From the NCBI GenBank assembly GCA_028700615.1, contig JAQVSH010000025.1:1-13851 (forward strand): a DNA stretch of 13,851 bases. The letters are read 5' to 3'. Each line of letters begins with the position of its first letter. Position 1 is the first letter of the stretch. The position numbers and the translations under genes were made by a program. Source of the DNA: Bacteroidales bacterium (GTDB lineage: Bacteria; Bacteroidota; Bacteroidia; Bacteroidales; UBA4181). Under the pieces are notes generated by a model. It was not told the origin of the DNA. It made no database searches and saw only the letters and a program-made list of their open reading frames with translations. Below, in pieces: positions 1 to 6,029 of this stretch.

Positions 1-2
1 AA

Positions 3-1262
3 TATCACCTGATATCTGTTTCCATCTTCTCTCAGCCGATCCCGCTTACGAGTCAATACAACCAACATTTTCTTAAAAATCGAATTAAAATGATGAACAA
101 AAAAGAATCTCCCAGACTCCGCTTAGCAAAATATTTTTTTATTCTTCCCCTGATCTTTGCAAGTCTCATCATGACCAATGCCAATGAACTCCGCAAAGAA
201 ACGCTAAAACACATGCCTGAAGCCATTCAGCAAACCACTGCTACCCTTCAGAAAACAATCACAGAGCCTATAAATGTTACTGTATTGCATAAGGTTTCTT
301 CCGAAAAAGATCTTCTGACCGACAAAACAGAGAACCGGAATCATCAGAAAACCGAAACAGGTAAGGACATTCAAATTCCTGCAGATTCATTGATCGTTCA
401 ACCTGTTGGGGACGTTAATCCTGACCTGCGTCCCGAGGGTGCAGATCCACATTCGATGGATGACATAAAAGTAATCGGTTACGGGAAAACGCCGCAAAAT
501 ATGGATGAAAAGATCGCTATTCTTCCGGATAGCACTACAAAAATTTACTTTACAGAGGCAATACTTACCTACCCGAAACACCTGAATGTTTTTTATCCTG
601 TAAATCCTGATTCTTTCTCCGGTTTTGACGATGCTGAAATCACTCAATTAAATGAACAAATGAAACAGCTCGGAGAACAGATGAACGAACTATTAAAAAA
701 TGAAACGGATCAAAGAAAATATCAATCCATTGTCAATGTATATGCTCAAAAAATGGCCGAAGTCGGAGCTCAGATAGGGACGAAAAGTGCTGAATTGGGA
801 GATCGGATAAGACTATCGGTCGTAGACGGGGATAGTTATGGGAAATCGCTGCAAAGTCCGGATAAAGCTGAACAGGATAAGCTAAACAAAGAAATGCAGA
901 GGCTCAATAAAAAAATGGACAAACTCAAAGAAAAAATGTCAACGGCAGACCAAGATTTTAACGTAGTCACACCACAAATCAGAATAACTGCAAAAAAATC
1001 CGGAATGAATCTTACCTCTGAGGACAGCCCATTAGTTATTATTGACGGAGTGGTGCTTAATCCGGATTTGAAAGTTTCACAAGAAGCCAATGATCTATTT
1101 ACAAACCTCGATCCGAATACAATCCAATCCATAGAGGTTACAAGAGGCACGGAGGCATTAGAACGATATCCTCATATCAAGGCCACCGCGACCAAGACAT
1201 ATAAAAACGGAGTCATTGATATTATTACCAAAAAAATTGATATTGATCATCCCCAAAAATAG
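3..1262 (+). CDS. M56 (BlaR1-like) metallopeptidase, C-terminal part with TonB-plug-like tail (5' truncated by window)
   Basis: The first ATG pair is at 87-92, but the frame is open without a stop from base 3 to the left edge. The upstream codons read ...SQYNQHFLKNRIKMMNKKESP, which matches the end of the M56 peptidase domain (FN..L..RI.MM.KK) that comes just before the last membrane helix in Bacteroidota BlaR1-like proteins. I therefore call this the C-terminal part of a larger gene; the HExxH zinc site would lie outside. Numbering from the Met at 90, a membrane helix covers residues 15-32, followed by a polar periplasmic region with two coiled-coil stretches (about 184-235 and 258-286, rich in Gln/Glu/Lys heptads). 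Residues 296-385 resemble a TonB-receptor plug domain (PLVIIDGVVLN, then DPNTIQSIEVTRG and NGVIDIITKK) without any beta-barrel. In the family, M56 proteins are sensors/proteases usually paired with a BlaI-type repressor, which would lie upstream. The plug assignment is firm; the peptidase call rests on a short segment. Confidence 0.75.
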   Translation, partial: YHLISVSIFSQPIPLTSQYNQHFLKNRIKMMNKKESPRLRLAKYFFILPLIFASLIMTNANELRKETLKHMPEAIQQTTATLQKTITEPINVTVLHKVSSEKDLLTDKTENRNHQKTETGKDIQIPADSLIVQPVGDVNPDLRPEGADPHSMDDIKVIGYGKTPQNMDEKIAILPDSTTKIYFTEAILTYPKHLNVFYPVNPDSFSGFDDAEITQLNEQMKQLGEQMNELLKNETDQRKYQSIVNVYAQKMAEVGAQIGTKSAELGDRIRLSVVDGDSYGKSLQSPDKAEQDKLNKEMQRLNKKMDKLKEKMSTADQDFNVVTPQIRITAKKSGMNLTSEDSPLVIIDGVVLNPDLKVSQEANDLFTNLDPNTIQSIEVTRGTEALERYPHIKATATKTYKNGVIDIITKKIDIDHPQK

Positions 1263-1264
1263 GT

Positions 1265-1981
1265 TTATTTAGTCCTTCTGAACTGCTTTCTGTATTCTTT
1301 ATCCATTTTTTCGGTAGCATACTGAATAATCAGACGACCACAACGATCCTTCCACTTGAATAAAAAGGCCTCGACCTCCTGCGGATTTTTTTTCCATAGA
1401 CTCCGCAGCAGAGTACCGAGGCCTTTTTGTACATATTCGGAGGCATCTGTCATCAGCGGTTCTATCAAAGAAAAAGCTTCAGCCGGTTTCAGTCCCGATT
1501 TGACCAACTCAATCAGCGTTACGGGCACAGATCTCCGTTGCCATTCAGTTTCAGCAGTAATCCATGCTTTCAGATCGGTCAGCTGAAGAATCCCGCGGGT
1601 AAAAAAAGAAGGCAGCACCAACATACACAACACATCGGGATTGGCCCAATTGGTAATTCCCAGGGTAAACCAATGTCCTATCCTGTCAAATACAGATTTG
1701 GAATAATGAGCCTTCTGGGCAGCTACCAACGCGATGGCCAGAGAAACCTCTTCATATTTCCCTCCCGGAATCAGGCGTTCTCCTAAAGTCAGAAAATCAT
1801 CAGGACTCATTTCAGCAGACCACTTTTCAATCCAGAGATCTCTTTGATGCTCATATATTTTGGTGTCTATACCATATCCGTCATATTCTCCCTCCTTAAA
1901 ATAGCGGGAATATTTTTCCACATTGGCCTGATTGGCATGAGTTCTGAAGAACTCCCTTATTTCATTGATTTTCTGATCCAT
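1265..1981 (-). CDS. DNA alkylation repair protein, AlkD-like HEAT-repeat glycosylase
   Basis: This 238-residue, all-helical protein matches the AlkD-type DNA alkylation repair family, which removes positively charged alkylated bases such as 3-methyladenine and 7-methylguanine from DNA. Visible hallmarks are the NWANPD motif, whose Trp112 and Asp116 keep the spacing of the Trp/Asp pair at the AlkD active site; Arg149/Arg150 in EWQRRS; Trp196 in LRSLWKKNP; and the C-terminal GRLIIQYATEKM segment. Length agrees with the family. The ATG start at 1979-1981 has no Shine-Dalgarno sequence. A likely minus-strand promoter lies at 2032-2039. The gene converges on the M56 gene with only 2 nt between stop codons, and a large inverted repeat (1362-1428) sits within its 3' coding part. 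Catalytic activity is inferred from conserved residues only. Confidence 0.85.
   Translation of the reverse strand: MDQKINEIREFFRTHANQANVEKYSRYFKEGEYDGYGIDTKIYEHQRDLWIEKWSAEMSPDDFLTLGERLIPGGKYEEVSLAIALVAAQKAHYSKSVFDRIGHWFTLGITNWANPDVLCMLVLPSFFTRGILQLTDLKAWITAETEWQRRSVPVTLIELVKSGLKPAEAFSLIEPLMTDASEYVQKGLGTLLRSLWKKNPQEVEAFLFKWKDRCGRLIIQYATEKMDKEYRKQFRRTK
1362..1428. terminator. Nested inverted repeat inside the alkD-like gene, possible terminator for the convergent M56 gene
   Basis: A perfect 12-bp inverted repeat, AAAAAGGCCTCG at 1362-1373 and CGAGGCCTTTTT at 1417-1428, encloses a second 7-bp stem, CTGCGGA at 1379-1385 and TCCGCAG at 1402-1408. The outer arms are GC-rich toward the loop and end in runs of A/T, as a bidirectional intrinsic terminator would. 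It starts 100 nt after the stop of the M56 gene, the first strong hairpin downstream of it. The 43-nt interior is long for a classic terminator. In the opposite direction the arms encode QKGLG and VEAFLF of the repair protein, conserved family positions, so chance is possible. Confidence 0.4.
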
Positions 1982-2031
1982 GCTATGTTTTAATAGAACG
2001 ATTTATCTCCCGGGAAAGGATACCTGTCAAC

Positions 2032-2039
2032 CAAAATTA
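2032..2039 (-). promoter_or_regulatory. Promoter -7 element for the alkD-like gene
   Basis: Read on the minus strand this is TAATTTTG, a full match to the Bacteroidota TAnnTTTG element, about 50 nt before the ATG at 1981. Only a weak TTG (2057-2059) is found where a -33 element would be expected, with a short spacer of 17 nt. Confidence 0.4.
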
Positions 2040-2092
2040 GTAAATAAAACTAAAAACAAGGATTCAGGGTACCTCCTATCCGGGCAATCTTT

Positions 2093-2100
2093 TATATTTG
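2093..2100 (+). promoter_or_regulatory. Promoter -7 element for the dienelactone hydrolase family gene
   Basis: TATATTTG matches TAnnTTTG exactly and lies 44 nt upstream of the ATG at 2145. No clear TTTG -33 element is present. It faces away from the promoter element at 2032-2039, so the 163-nt gap serves as a divergent promoter region. Confidence 0.5.
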
Positions 2101-2132
2101 TGTAAAGAAAAATCCCTATCTCATGATATTTT

Positions 2133-2137
2133 GGAGG
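2133..2137 (+). promoter_or_regulatory. Strong Shine-Dalgarno sequence, unusual in this window
   Basis: GGAGG lies 7 nt before the ATG at 2145 and fixes that start. The other complete genes here have A/T-rich leaders without such a motif, as expected where the anti-Shine-Dalgarno of 16S rRNA is little used for initiation. Confidence 0.6.
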
Positions 2138-2144
2138 AAAGAAG

Positions 2145-3032
2145 ATGGCAGAACAAATCAAAGAATTCTACAATCAATACCGAAACGGAAAGATTGACCG
2201 CCGTGAGTTTCTAAAAAAATCAGCAGGTATTGCCGGAGGGATGGCTCTGGCATTTGCTTTACTCCCTGAAGAAGAAGCCAAAGCGGAATTTATTGCCGGT
2301 GATGACTCCCGGCTGGATATGGAAATGATTTCTTATCCCGGGGAATCAGGTAAGATGATGGCTTATATGGCAAAGCCCAAAGGGAAAACCAAATTACCCG
2401 CCGTGATTGTTATTCATGAAAATATGGGATTGCAGCCTCATATTAAAGACGTAACCCGGAGAATGGCACTGGAAGGTTTTGTAGCACTGGCCCCGGATGT
2501 TTTATCGCAATTTGGAGGCACCCCTGCTGAAACAGAAAAGGTCAGACCCCTGATGCAGCAACTGGATAATGAGAAAACAAAAAAAGATTTTGCCGCTGCG
2601 GTGGCCTATCTTAAAACCAATCCCCTGACCACAGGAAAGGTTGGATGTACCGGCTTTTGCTGGGGTGGCGCCATGACCAACCAGGTAGCCGTGAATGCTC
2701 CGGATCTGGATGCCGCGGTGCCCTACTACGGAGCACAACCCACCCCGGAAGAAACCGCCAAAATTAAAGCGCCGATGCTGATGCATTATGCAGGGGAGGA
2801 CGAAAGAATTAATGCGGGAATTCCTGCCTTTGAAGAAGCTCTGAAAAAAGCCTCGGTAGAATATAAGATCTACATGTATGAAGGAGCCGGACACGCTTTT
2901 AACAATGATTCCAATCCGGCCCGGTATAACAAAGAAGCTGCAGAACTGGCATGGAAGCGCACTATCGCCTTTTTTAAAGAAAAACTGGGAACAACTCCGC
3001 GACCTGATTCACAAAGGGTCGGCAATGCGTAA
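2145..3032 (+). CDS. Tat-exported dienelactone hydrolase family protein
   Basis: This is an alpha/beta hydrolase of the dienelactone hydrolase (carboxymethylenebutenolidase) family, 295 residues. The N-terminus carries a twin-arginine signal: DRREFLKKS around Arg19-Arg20, a hydrophobic stretch at about 27-40, and a possible cleavage after AKA near residue 47, so the folded enzyme should be exported. The catalytic triad is visible as Cys172 in GFCWGG, Asp219 in YAGEDERI and His250 in GAGHAFNND; HENMGL near residue 91 fits the oxyanion region. The true substrate of exported members is not generally known, and lactone or ester hydrolysis is an inference. The start is set by GGAGG 7 nt upstream. 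The last 20 or so codons overlap the 3' end of the convergent radical SAM gene, and the polar tail (TTPRPDSQRVGNA) after the final helix looks dispensable, which fits. Confidence 0.9.
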   Translation: MAEQIKEFYNQYRNGKIDRREFLKKSAGIAGGMALAFALLPEEEAKAEFIAGDDSRLDMEMISYPGESGKMMAYMAKPKGKTKLPAVIVIHENMGLQPHIKDVTRRMALEGFVALAPDVLSQFGGTPAETEKVRPLMQQLDNEKTKKDFAAAVAYLKTNPLTTGKVGCTGFCWGGAMTNQVAVNAPDLDAAVPYYGAQPTPEETAKIKAPMLMHYAGEDERINAGIPAFEEALKKASVEYKIYMYEGAGHAFNNDSNPARYNKEAAELAWKRTIAFFKEKLGTTPRPDSQRVGNA

Positions 3033-4128
3033 AAAACTTTTTGTAGCCACTACAAAGATAATTCAGGCCCGGATCCCCTTCAGAGGTTCGGATAAAACGG
3101 TCTTTCGGACAGGCTCCGTTACACATATCCTTTACTTCACACCGGAGGCAACAGGCTGGTAAGCATCCCTGTTTGGCCTTTCCAAAATCAGACTGGGCGA
3201 GACTTTCAAGCATTTGAGCCAGGTGGGTGTCCATGATATTTCCCAGACGATGTTCCGGATCCACAAAGTGGTCGCAGGAATAAAAATCTCCGTTGTGTTC
3301 TATCACGGGGACTCTCCCGCAAACGGGACGAAAAACACAAAGGGAATGTTCCTGTCCAAATGCGGTGCGAAGGGTTTCTTCAAAAATCTGAATTTTAATC
3401 TGTCCGATGTCCTTCTCTTTCCATTCATCAAAAACAGTACAAAGAAAAGAACCAAACAAATCGGAGGGGACAGACATCTGACTTACTTGTCCGGGCAAGT
3501 CAGGACAGTATTCAACCAAAGGAAGAAAAGTCAGGTATTTTATCCCTGTTTCTTTGAAAAAATGATACAATTTCTCCGGATACATTACATTGCAGGAATT
3601 CACCACACAAAGCACTTCACAGGGGATTGACGCATCCGAAAGCAACCTGAAAGCCCTCAGCACCTTATCGTGGGTAGGCTCCCCTTTTTTGTCTGTTCTG
3701 AAACGGTCATGAAACTCTTTAGGACCATCCAGACTCAGTCCCACCATAAAACCCTCCTCTTTAAGAAACCGGCACCAGATTTCGTCCAATAAAGTACCAT
3801 TGGTTTGTATTCCATTCAGAATAGTTTTCCCGGGGGGTAAAAGTTTTTTTTGTAAATCCACAATTTTCCGGAAATAGTTTAATCCGGCCATGAGCGGTTC
3901 CCCCCCGTGCCATGAAAAAAAAATCACAGCATCAGAACAAGCCTGTATATGTTGGGTCAGATACGTCTCCAATACCTGATCGGACATCCGAAAAGTAGAT
4001 TCAGGCCAGAGATTCTTTTTGTCCAAATAATAACAATAAGCACAATCCAAATTACAGACCGGGCCTATTGGCTTTGCAAAAATCTGAAAGTCAGACAAGA
4101 CCGGAAGAGAAACAGATTTTTTATCCAC
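2974..4128 (-). CDS. Anaerobic sulfatase-maturating enzyme-type radical SAM/SPASM protein
   Basis: Family members oxidise an active-site Cys or Ser of type I sulfatases to C-alpha-formylglycine without oxygen. The 384-residue protein shows the radical SAM motif CNLDCAYC (Cys25, 29, 32) for the SAM-bound 4Fe-4S cluster, GGEP near 75-78 for SAM binding, and a SPASM domain with all eight expected cysteines: 264, 270, 285 and 340 for one auxiliary cluster, and 327, 330, 336 and 359 for the other. Asp286 directly after Cys285 corresponds to the catalytic Asp of characterised anSMEs (Asp277 in the Clostridium perfringens enzyme), which favours this over other SPASM maturases. Translation appears to begin at GTG (4126-4128): no ATG lies between it and the in-frame stop at 4156-4158, and the next Met (48) lies beyond the radical SAM motif. 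No sulfatase gene is in the window, so the substrate is encoded elsewhere. No convincing promoter was found upstream. Confidence 0.88.
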   Translation of the reverse strand: MDKKSVSLPVLSDFQIFAKPIGPVCNLDCAYCYYLDKKNLWPESTFRMSDQVLETYLTQHIQACSDAVIFFSWHGGEPLMAGLNYFRKIVDLQKKLLPPGKTILNGIQTNGTLLDEIWCRFLKEEGFMVGLSLDGPKEFHDRFRTDKKGEPTHDKVLRAFRLLSDASIPCEVLCVVNSCNVMYPEKLYHFFKETGIKYLTFLPLVEYCPDLPGQVSQMSVPSDLFGSFLCTVFDEWKEKDIGQIKIQIFEETLRTAFGQEHSLCVFRPVCGRVPVIEHNGDFYSCDHFVDPEHRLGNIMDTHLAQMLESLAQSDFGKAKQGCLPACCLRCEVKDMCNGACPKDRFIRTSEGDPGLNYLCSGYKKFFTHCRPFVNQVAELFPVFL

Positions 4129-4159
4129 GATGATAAAATATTCCGAAATGGAAAACTAT

Positions 4160-4167
4160 TATTTTTG
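4160..4167 (+). promoter_or_regulatory. Possible promoter -7 element for the lipoprotein gene at 4248
   Basis: TATTTTTG matches TAnnTTTG and lies in the 119-nt gap between the divergent anSME and lipoprotein genes, 80 nt before the ATG. No TTTG sits at the -33 distance, and the region is very AT-rich, so a chance match is possible. Confidence 0.35.
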
Positions 4168-4247
4168 TATTCCGTTTTTAACGAAAAGATATAAAGATAT
4201 ACCTTTAAGCTAAAATAATATACTTAGAATATTCAAAACATAAAATC

Positions 4248-5024
4248 ATGAAGGCAAACCGAATTTTCCTGCATTCTTGTATTTTGGCATTTCTCAGTGC
4301 GATTCTGCTTTTTGGCTGCGGAAAATCAAAAACAGTGGTTGAAACCAAACCCTATTCCCCTTGGGATGACCCACGTATTTTTGAGCCAGGAGAGCATGTA
4401 GATATGACCATTAGTGCCATTCGTGATAAACGTGTGAAATTTCCCATGATTCCCGCAAAAGATACAGTGGCTTCGGAAAATTCAAAAGGATATTATATTA
4501 CTTCAGGACTTCGCGATATTAACGAAGAAAATCAGGAATTCCGCCAATATGCCTCTTACATAGAAAACTCATTGAAAACGATTCCTGTAACAGTGAATAA
4601 CACTTCATCCCGATATGACTTAATTCGCACTGAAGATCAAAGCAACGCTGATTATCTGTTTTCTCTGGCCTATGGAATTGGAGAGCCCATGGTCTCCGAT
4701 TCAACCAGAAAAGCCTTAATAGGAGATAACTATACAGCAGGCTCCTTTTGGTTCAAAACACCATCTCAAACCAATGGAACAAAAACTGCTTCCTATAGCC
4801 GGAATATCTTTCTGGAAATATATGATCTGAAAAAACCGGGAAATCCCATGTTGGCAAAAATCACCATGACAAGCCTTGGCACCACCGGAGATTTTCGTCA
4901 GATTTTCCCGTACATGATCGCTGCCAGTATGCCCTGGAGTCTTGAGGGAATCACCCTTCAGAGATATATTACCTTCCAGTCCAGAAATCCCAAAATATTA
5001 TCCGTGCTTTTTGGAACCCGTTAA
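4248..5024 (+). CDS. Lipoprotein of unknown function
   Basis: I do not recognise this 258-residue protein. The N-terminus is a clear lipoprotein signal: positively charged start, hydrophobic residues 6-22, and lipobox LFGC with Cys24 as the lipidated residue. After Cys24 comes GKSK, without the acidic cluster of a surface-export signal, so a periplasm-facing lipoprotein is the simpler reading. The mature part has no membrane helix, no metal-binding cluster and no obvious catalytic motif. It contains a TISAIRDKRV segment, a central region that reads like alternating beta strands (ADYLFSLAYGIGEPMV, FLEIYDL, MLAKITMTSLG) and a C-terminal stretch FPYMIAASMPWSLEG. The segment after about residue 130 loosely recalls DUF4136-like lipoproteins, but I would not assign it. 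It stands alone between a divergent and a convergent neighbour, so context gives no function. Confidence 0.8.
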   Translation: MKANRIFLHSCILAFLSAILLFGCGKSKTVVETKPYSPWDDPRIFEPGEHVDMTISAIRDKRVKFPMIPAKDTVASENSKGYYITSGLRDINEENQEFRQYASYIENSLKTIPVTVNNTSSRYDLIRTEDQSNADYLFSLAYGIGEPMVSDSTRKALIGDNYTAGSFWFKTPSQTNGTKTASYSRNIFLEIYDLKKPGNPMLAKITMTSLGTTGDFRQIFPYMIAASMPWSLEGITLQRYITFQSRNPKILSVLFGTR

Positions 5025-5048
5025 GTCAAGAGAAGCATCCCCTCCTTC

Positions 5049-5089
5049 ATGAAAGCAATCCGGAAATTGGGTTCATCAGGTTATTTTTT
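5049..5089 (+). terminator. Weak possible terminator after the lipoprotein gene
   Basis: An imperfect hairpin, ATGAA..CAAT (5049-5059) against ATTG..TTCAT (5066-5076) with two mismatched pairs and a six-base CCGGAA loop, is followed after a short gap by TTATTTTTTC. It lies in the 56-nt gap between convergent genes. The stem is weak and the T-run overlaps the stop of the next gene. Confidence 0.25.
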
Positions 5090-5977
5090 CAGCAAGCTTA
5101 AGGCCGCATCCTTGAGCGCCTCAGAAGGAACAGGATCCAGTTGACACGGACGAAGTTTCCATTGCATGCTCCACGTGAGAGTCTCTCCGGGTTTAAGGGA
5201 TACGTATTTACCCTGATTTTCAAGTTCTATATAGGTTTTCCGCGCATCAACGTATATCTCCAGCTCATCTTCTTTAGGAGCCACCTCAGAGGGAAGTATA
5301 TCCTCCGAAGAAAGGATAAATAAGATTCCATGGTTTAAATAACCCAGCCAGCCTTCTCCGTTAGCAAAAAGTTTCCGGCTTTTGGGAGATTCATTATAAG
5401 GGAACCACTGAATATTGTATATATTTTGTATAGGCAAAATATTCTCAGGACGGAGAGAAGAAGGATCGGCTGCAAAAAAGATAATTCCACCGCCGGCAAC
5501 ACGGGTAACCGTCCAGGGAGCAACACTTTTTTCTTTGTCGGAAACATTTTTGATGGTATAGGTGGTCACCACCGATTCCTTTTTAGGATTGGCTTTAAAT
5601 TGTTTTGTGATTTGAAACGGTTGTTTCGCATCCTTTCCGCTGGTCATGATATAACCATTCTTAATGGACTGAACCTGATACGGTTTATTATCATGGACGG
5701 CAACAGGAGGCCAGTTCCACTCTGATTGGGGACTGGTCCAAAAGGTAGCTCCGAAATTAGTAGGATTAATATCCGGTCCCGTGAGCATCTCTTTTCCGTC
5801 ATATTGAAGTGAACGCACCCTGGCACCATAGTTTGCATCTATCACCAGGGAAAGTTTCCCGGCTTTCAGAGTATAATTCCCGTCCTTCTGTTCTTCAACA
5901 GGAGGAATTGCAAATAATATTGAACACGAAAGCACCAAAACGGAGCTTAAAAATACCAGGGGGCAAATTCTTCTCAT
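5081..5977 (-). CDS. Exported DUF4380 domain protein (galactose-mutarotase-like fold)
   Basis: The 298-residue protein has an N-terminal signal peptide (MRRI, then hydrophobic residues 7-23, likely cleavage after Ala23). A lipobox reading of VLSC at Cys18 is possible but sits within the hydrophobic core. The mature chain matches DUF4380: KLSLVIDANYGARVRSLQYDGKEML is the strand-turn-strand opening shared with aldose-1-epimerase-like proteins, and FWTSPQSEWNWPP (about 79-91) is the family's signature loop. A later part (GEGWLGYLNHGILFILS, then ELEIYVDARKTYIELENQG) continues the beta-sandwich. Carbohydrate binding or processing in the envelope is an inference from the fold; the biochemical role of the family is not established. 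It starts 52 nt downstream of the mltF stop, with no promoter in between, so it is probably transcribed with mltF. Confidence 0.85.
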   Translation of the reverse strand: MRRICPLVFLSSVLVLSCSILFAIPPVEEQKDGNYTLKAGKLSLVIDANYGARVRSLQYDGKEMLTGPDINPTNFGATFWTSPQSEWNWPPVAVHDNKPYQVQSIKNGYIMTSGKDAKQPFQITKQFKANPKKESVVTTYTIKNVSDKEKSVAPWTVTRVAGGGIIFFAADPSSLRPENILPIQNIYNIQWFPYNESPKSRKLFANGEGWLGYLNHGILFILSSEDILPSEVAPKEDELEIYVDARKTYIELENQGKYVSLKPGETLTWSMQWKLRPCQLDPVPSEALKDAALSLLKK

Positions 5978-6029
5978 AGCACAAACAGATTAAAAGTTCC
6001 ATATTCTGAAAATGCCGGGAAGCAATCAA

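Noticed and set aside
1356..1786. Plus-strand open frames opposite the alkylation repair gene
   Set aside because: They are antisense shadows: the minus-strand frame keeps AlkD active-site residues and family length, while the plus-strand products have no recognisable features.
3040..3056. 7-bp hairpin TTTGTAG-CCA-CTACAAA right after the hydrolase stop as a terminator
   Set aside because: The stem is AT-rich and no T-run follows on the plus strand; on the minus strand it is coding for the conserved LCSGYKK segment of the radical SAM protein.
3214..3630. 138-codon plus-strand open frame opposite the radical SAM gene
   Set aside because: The minus-strand frame contains every expected cysteine of the SPASM family; the antisense product is unremarkable and has no promoter.
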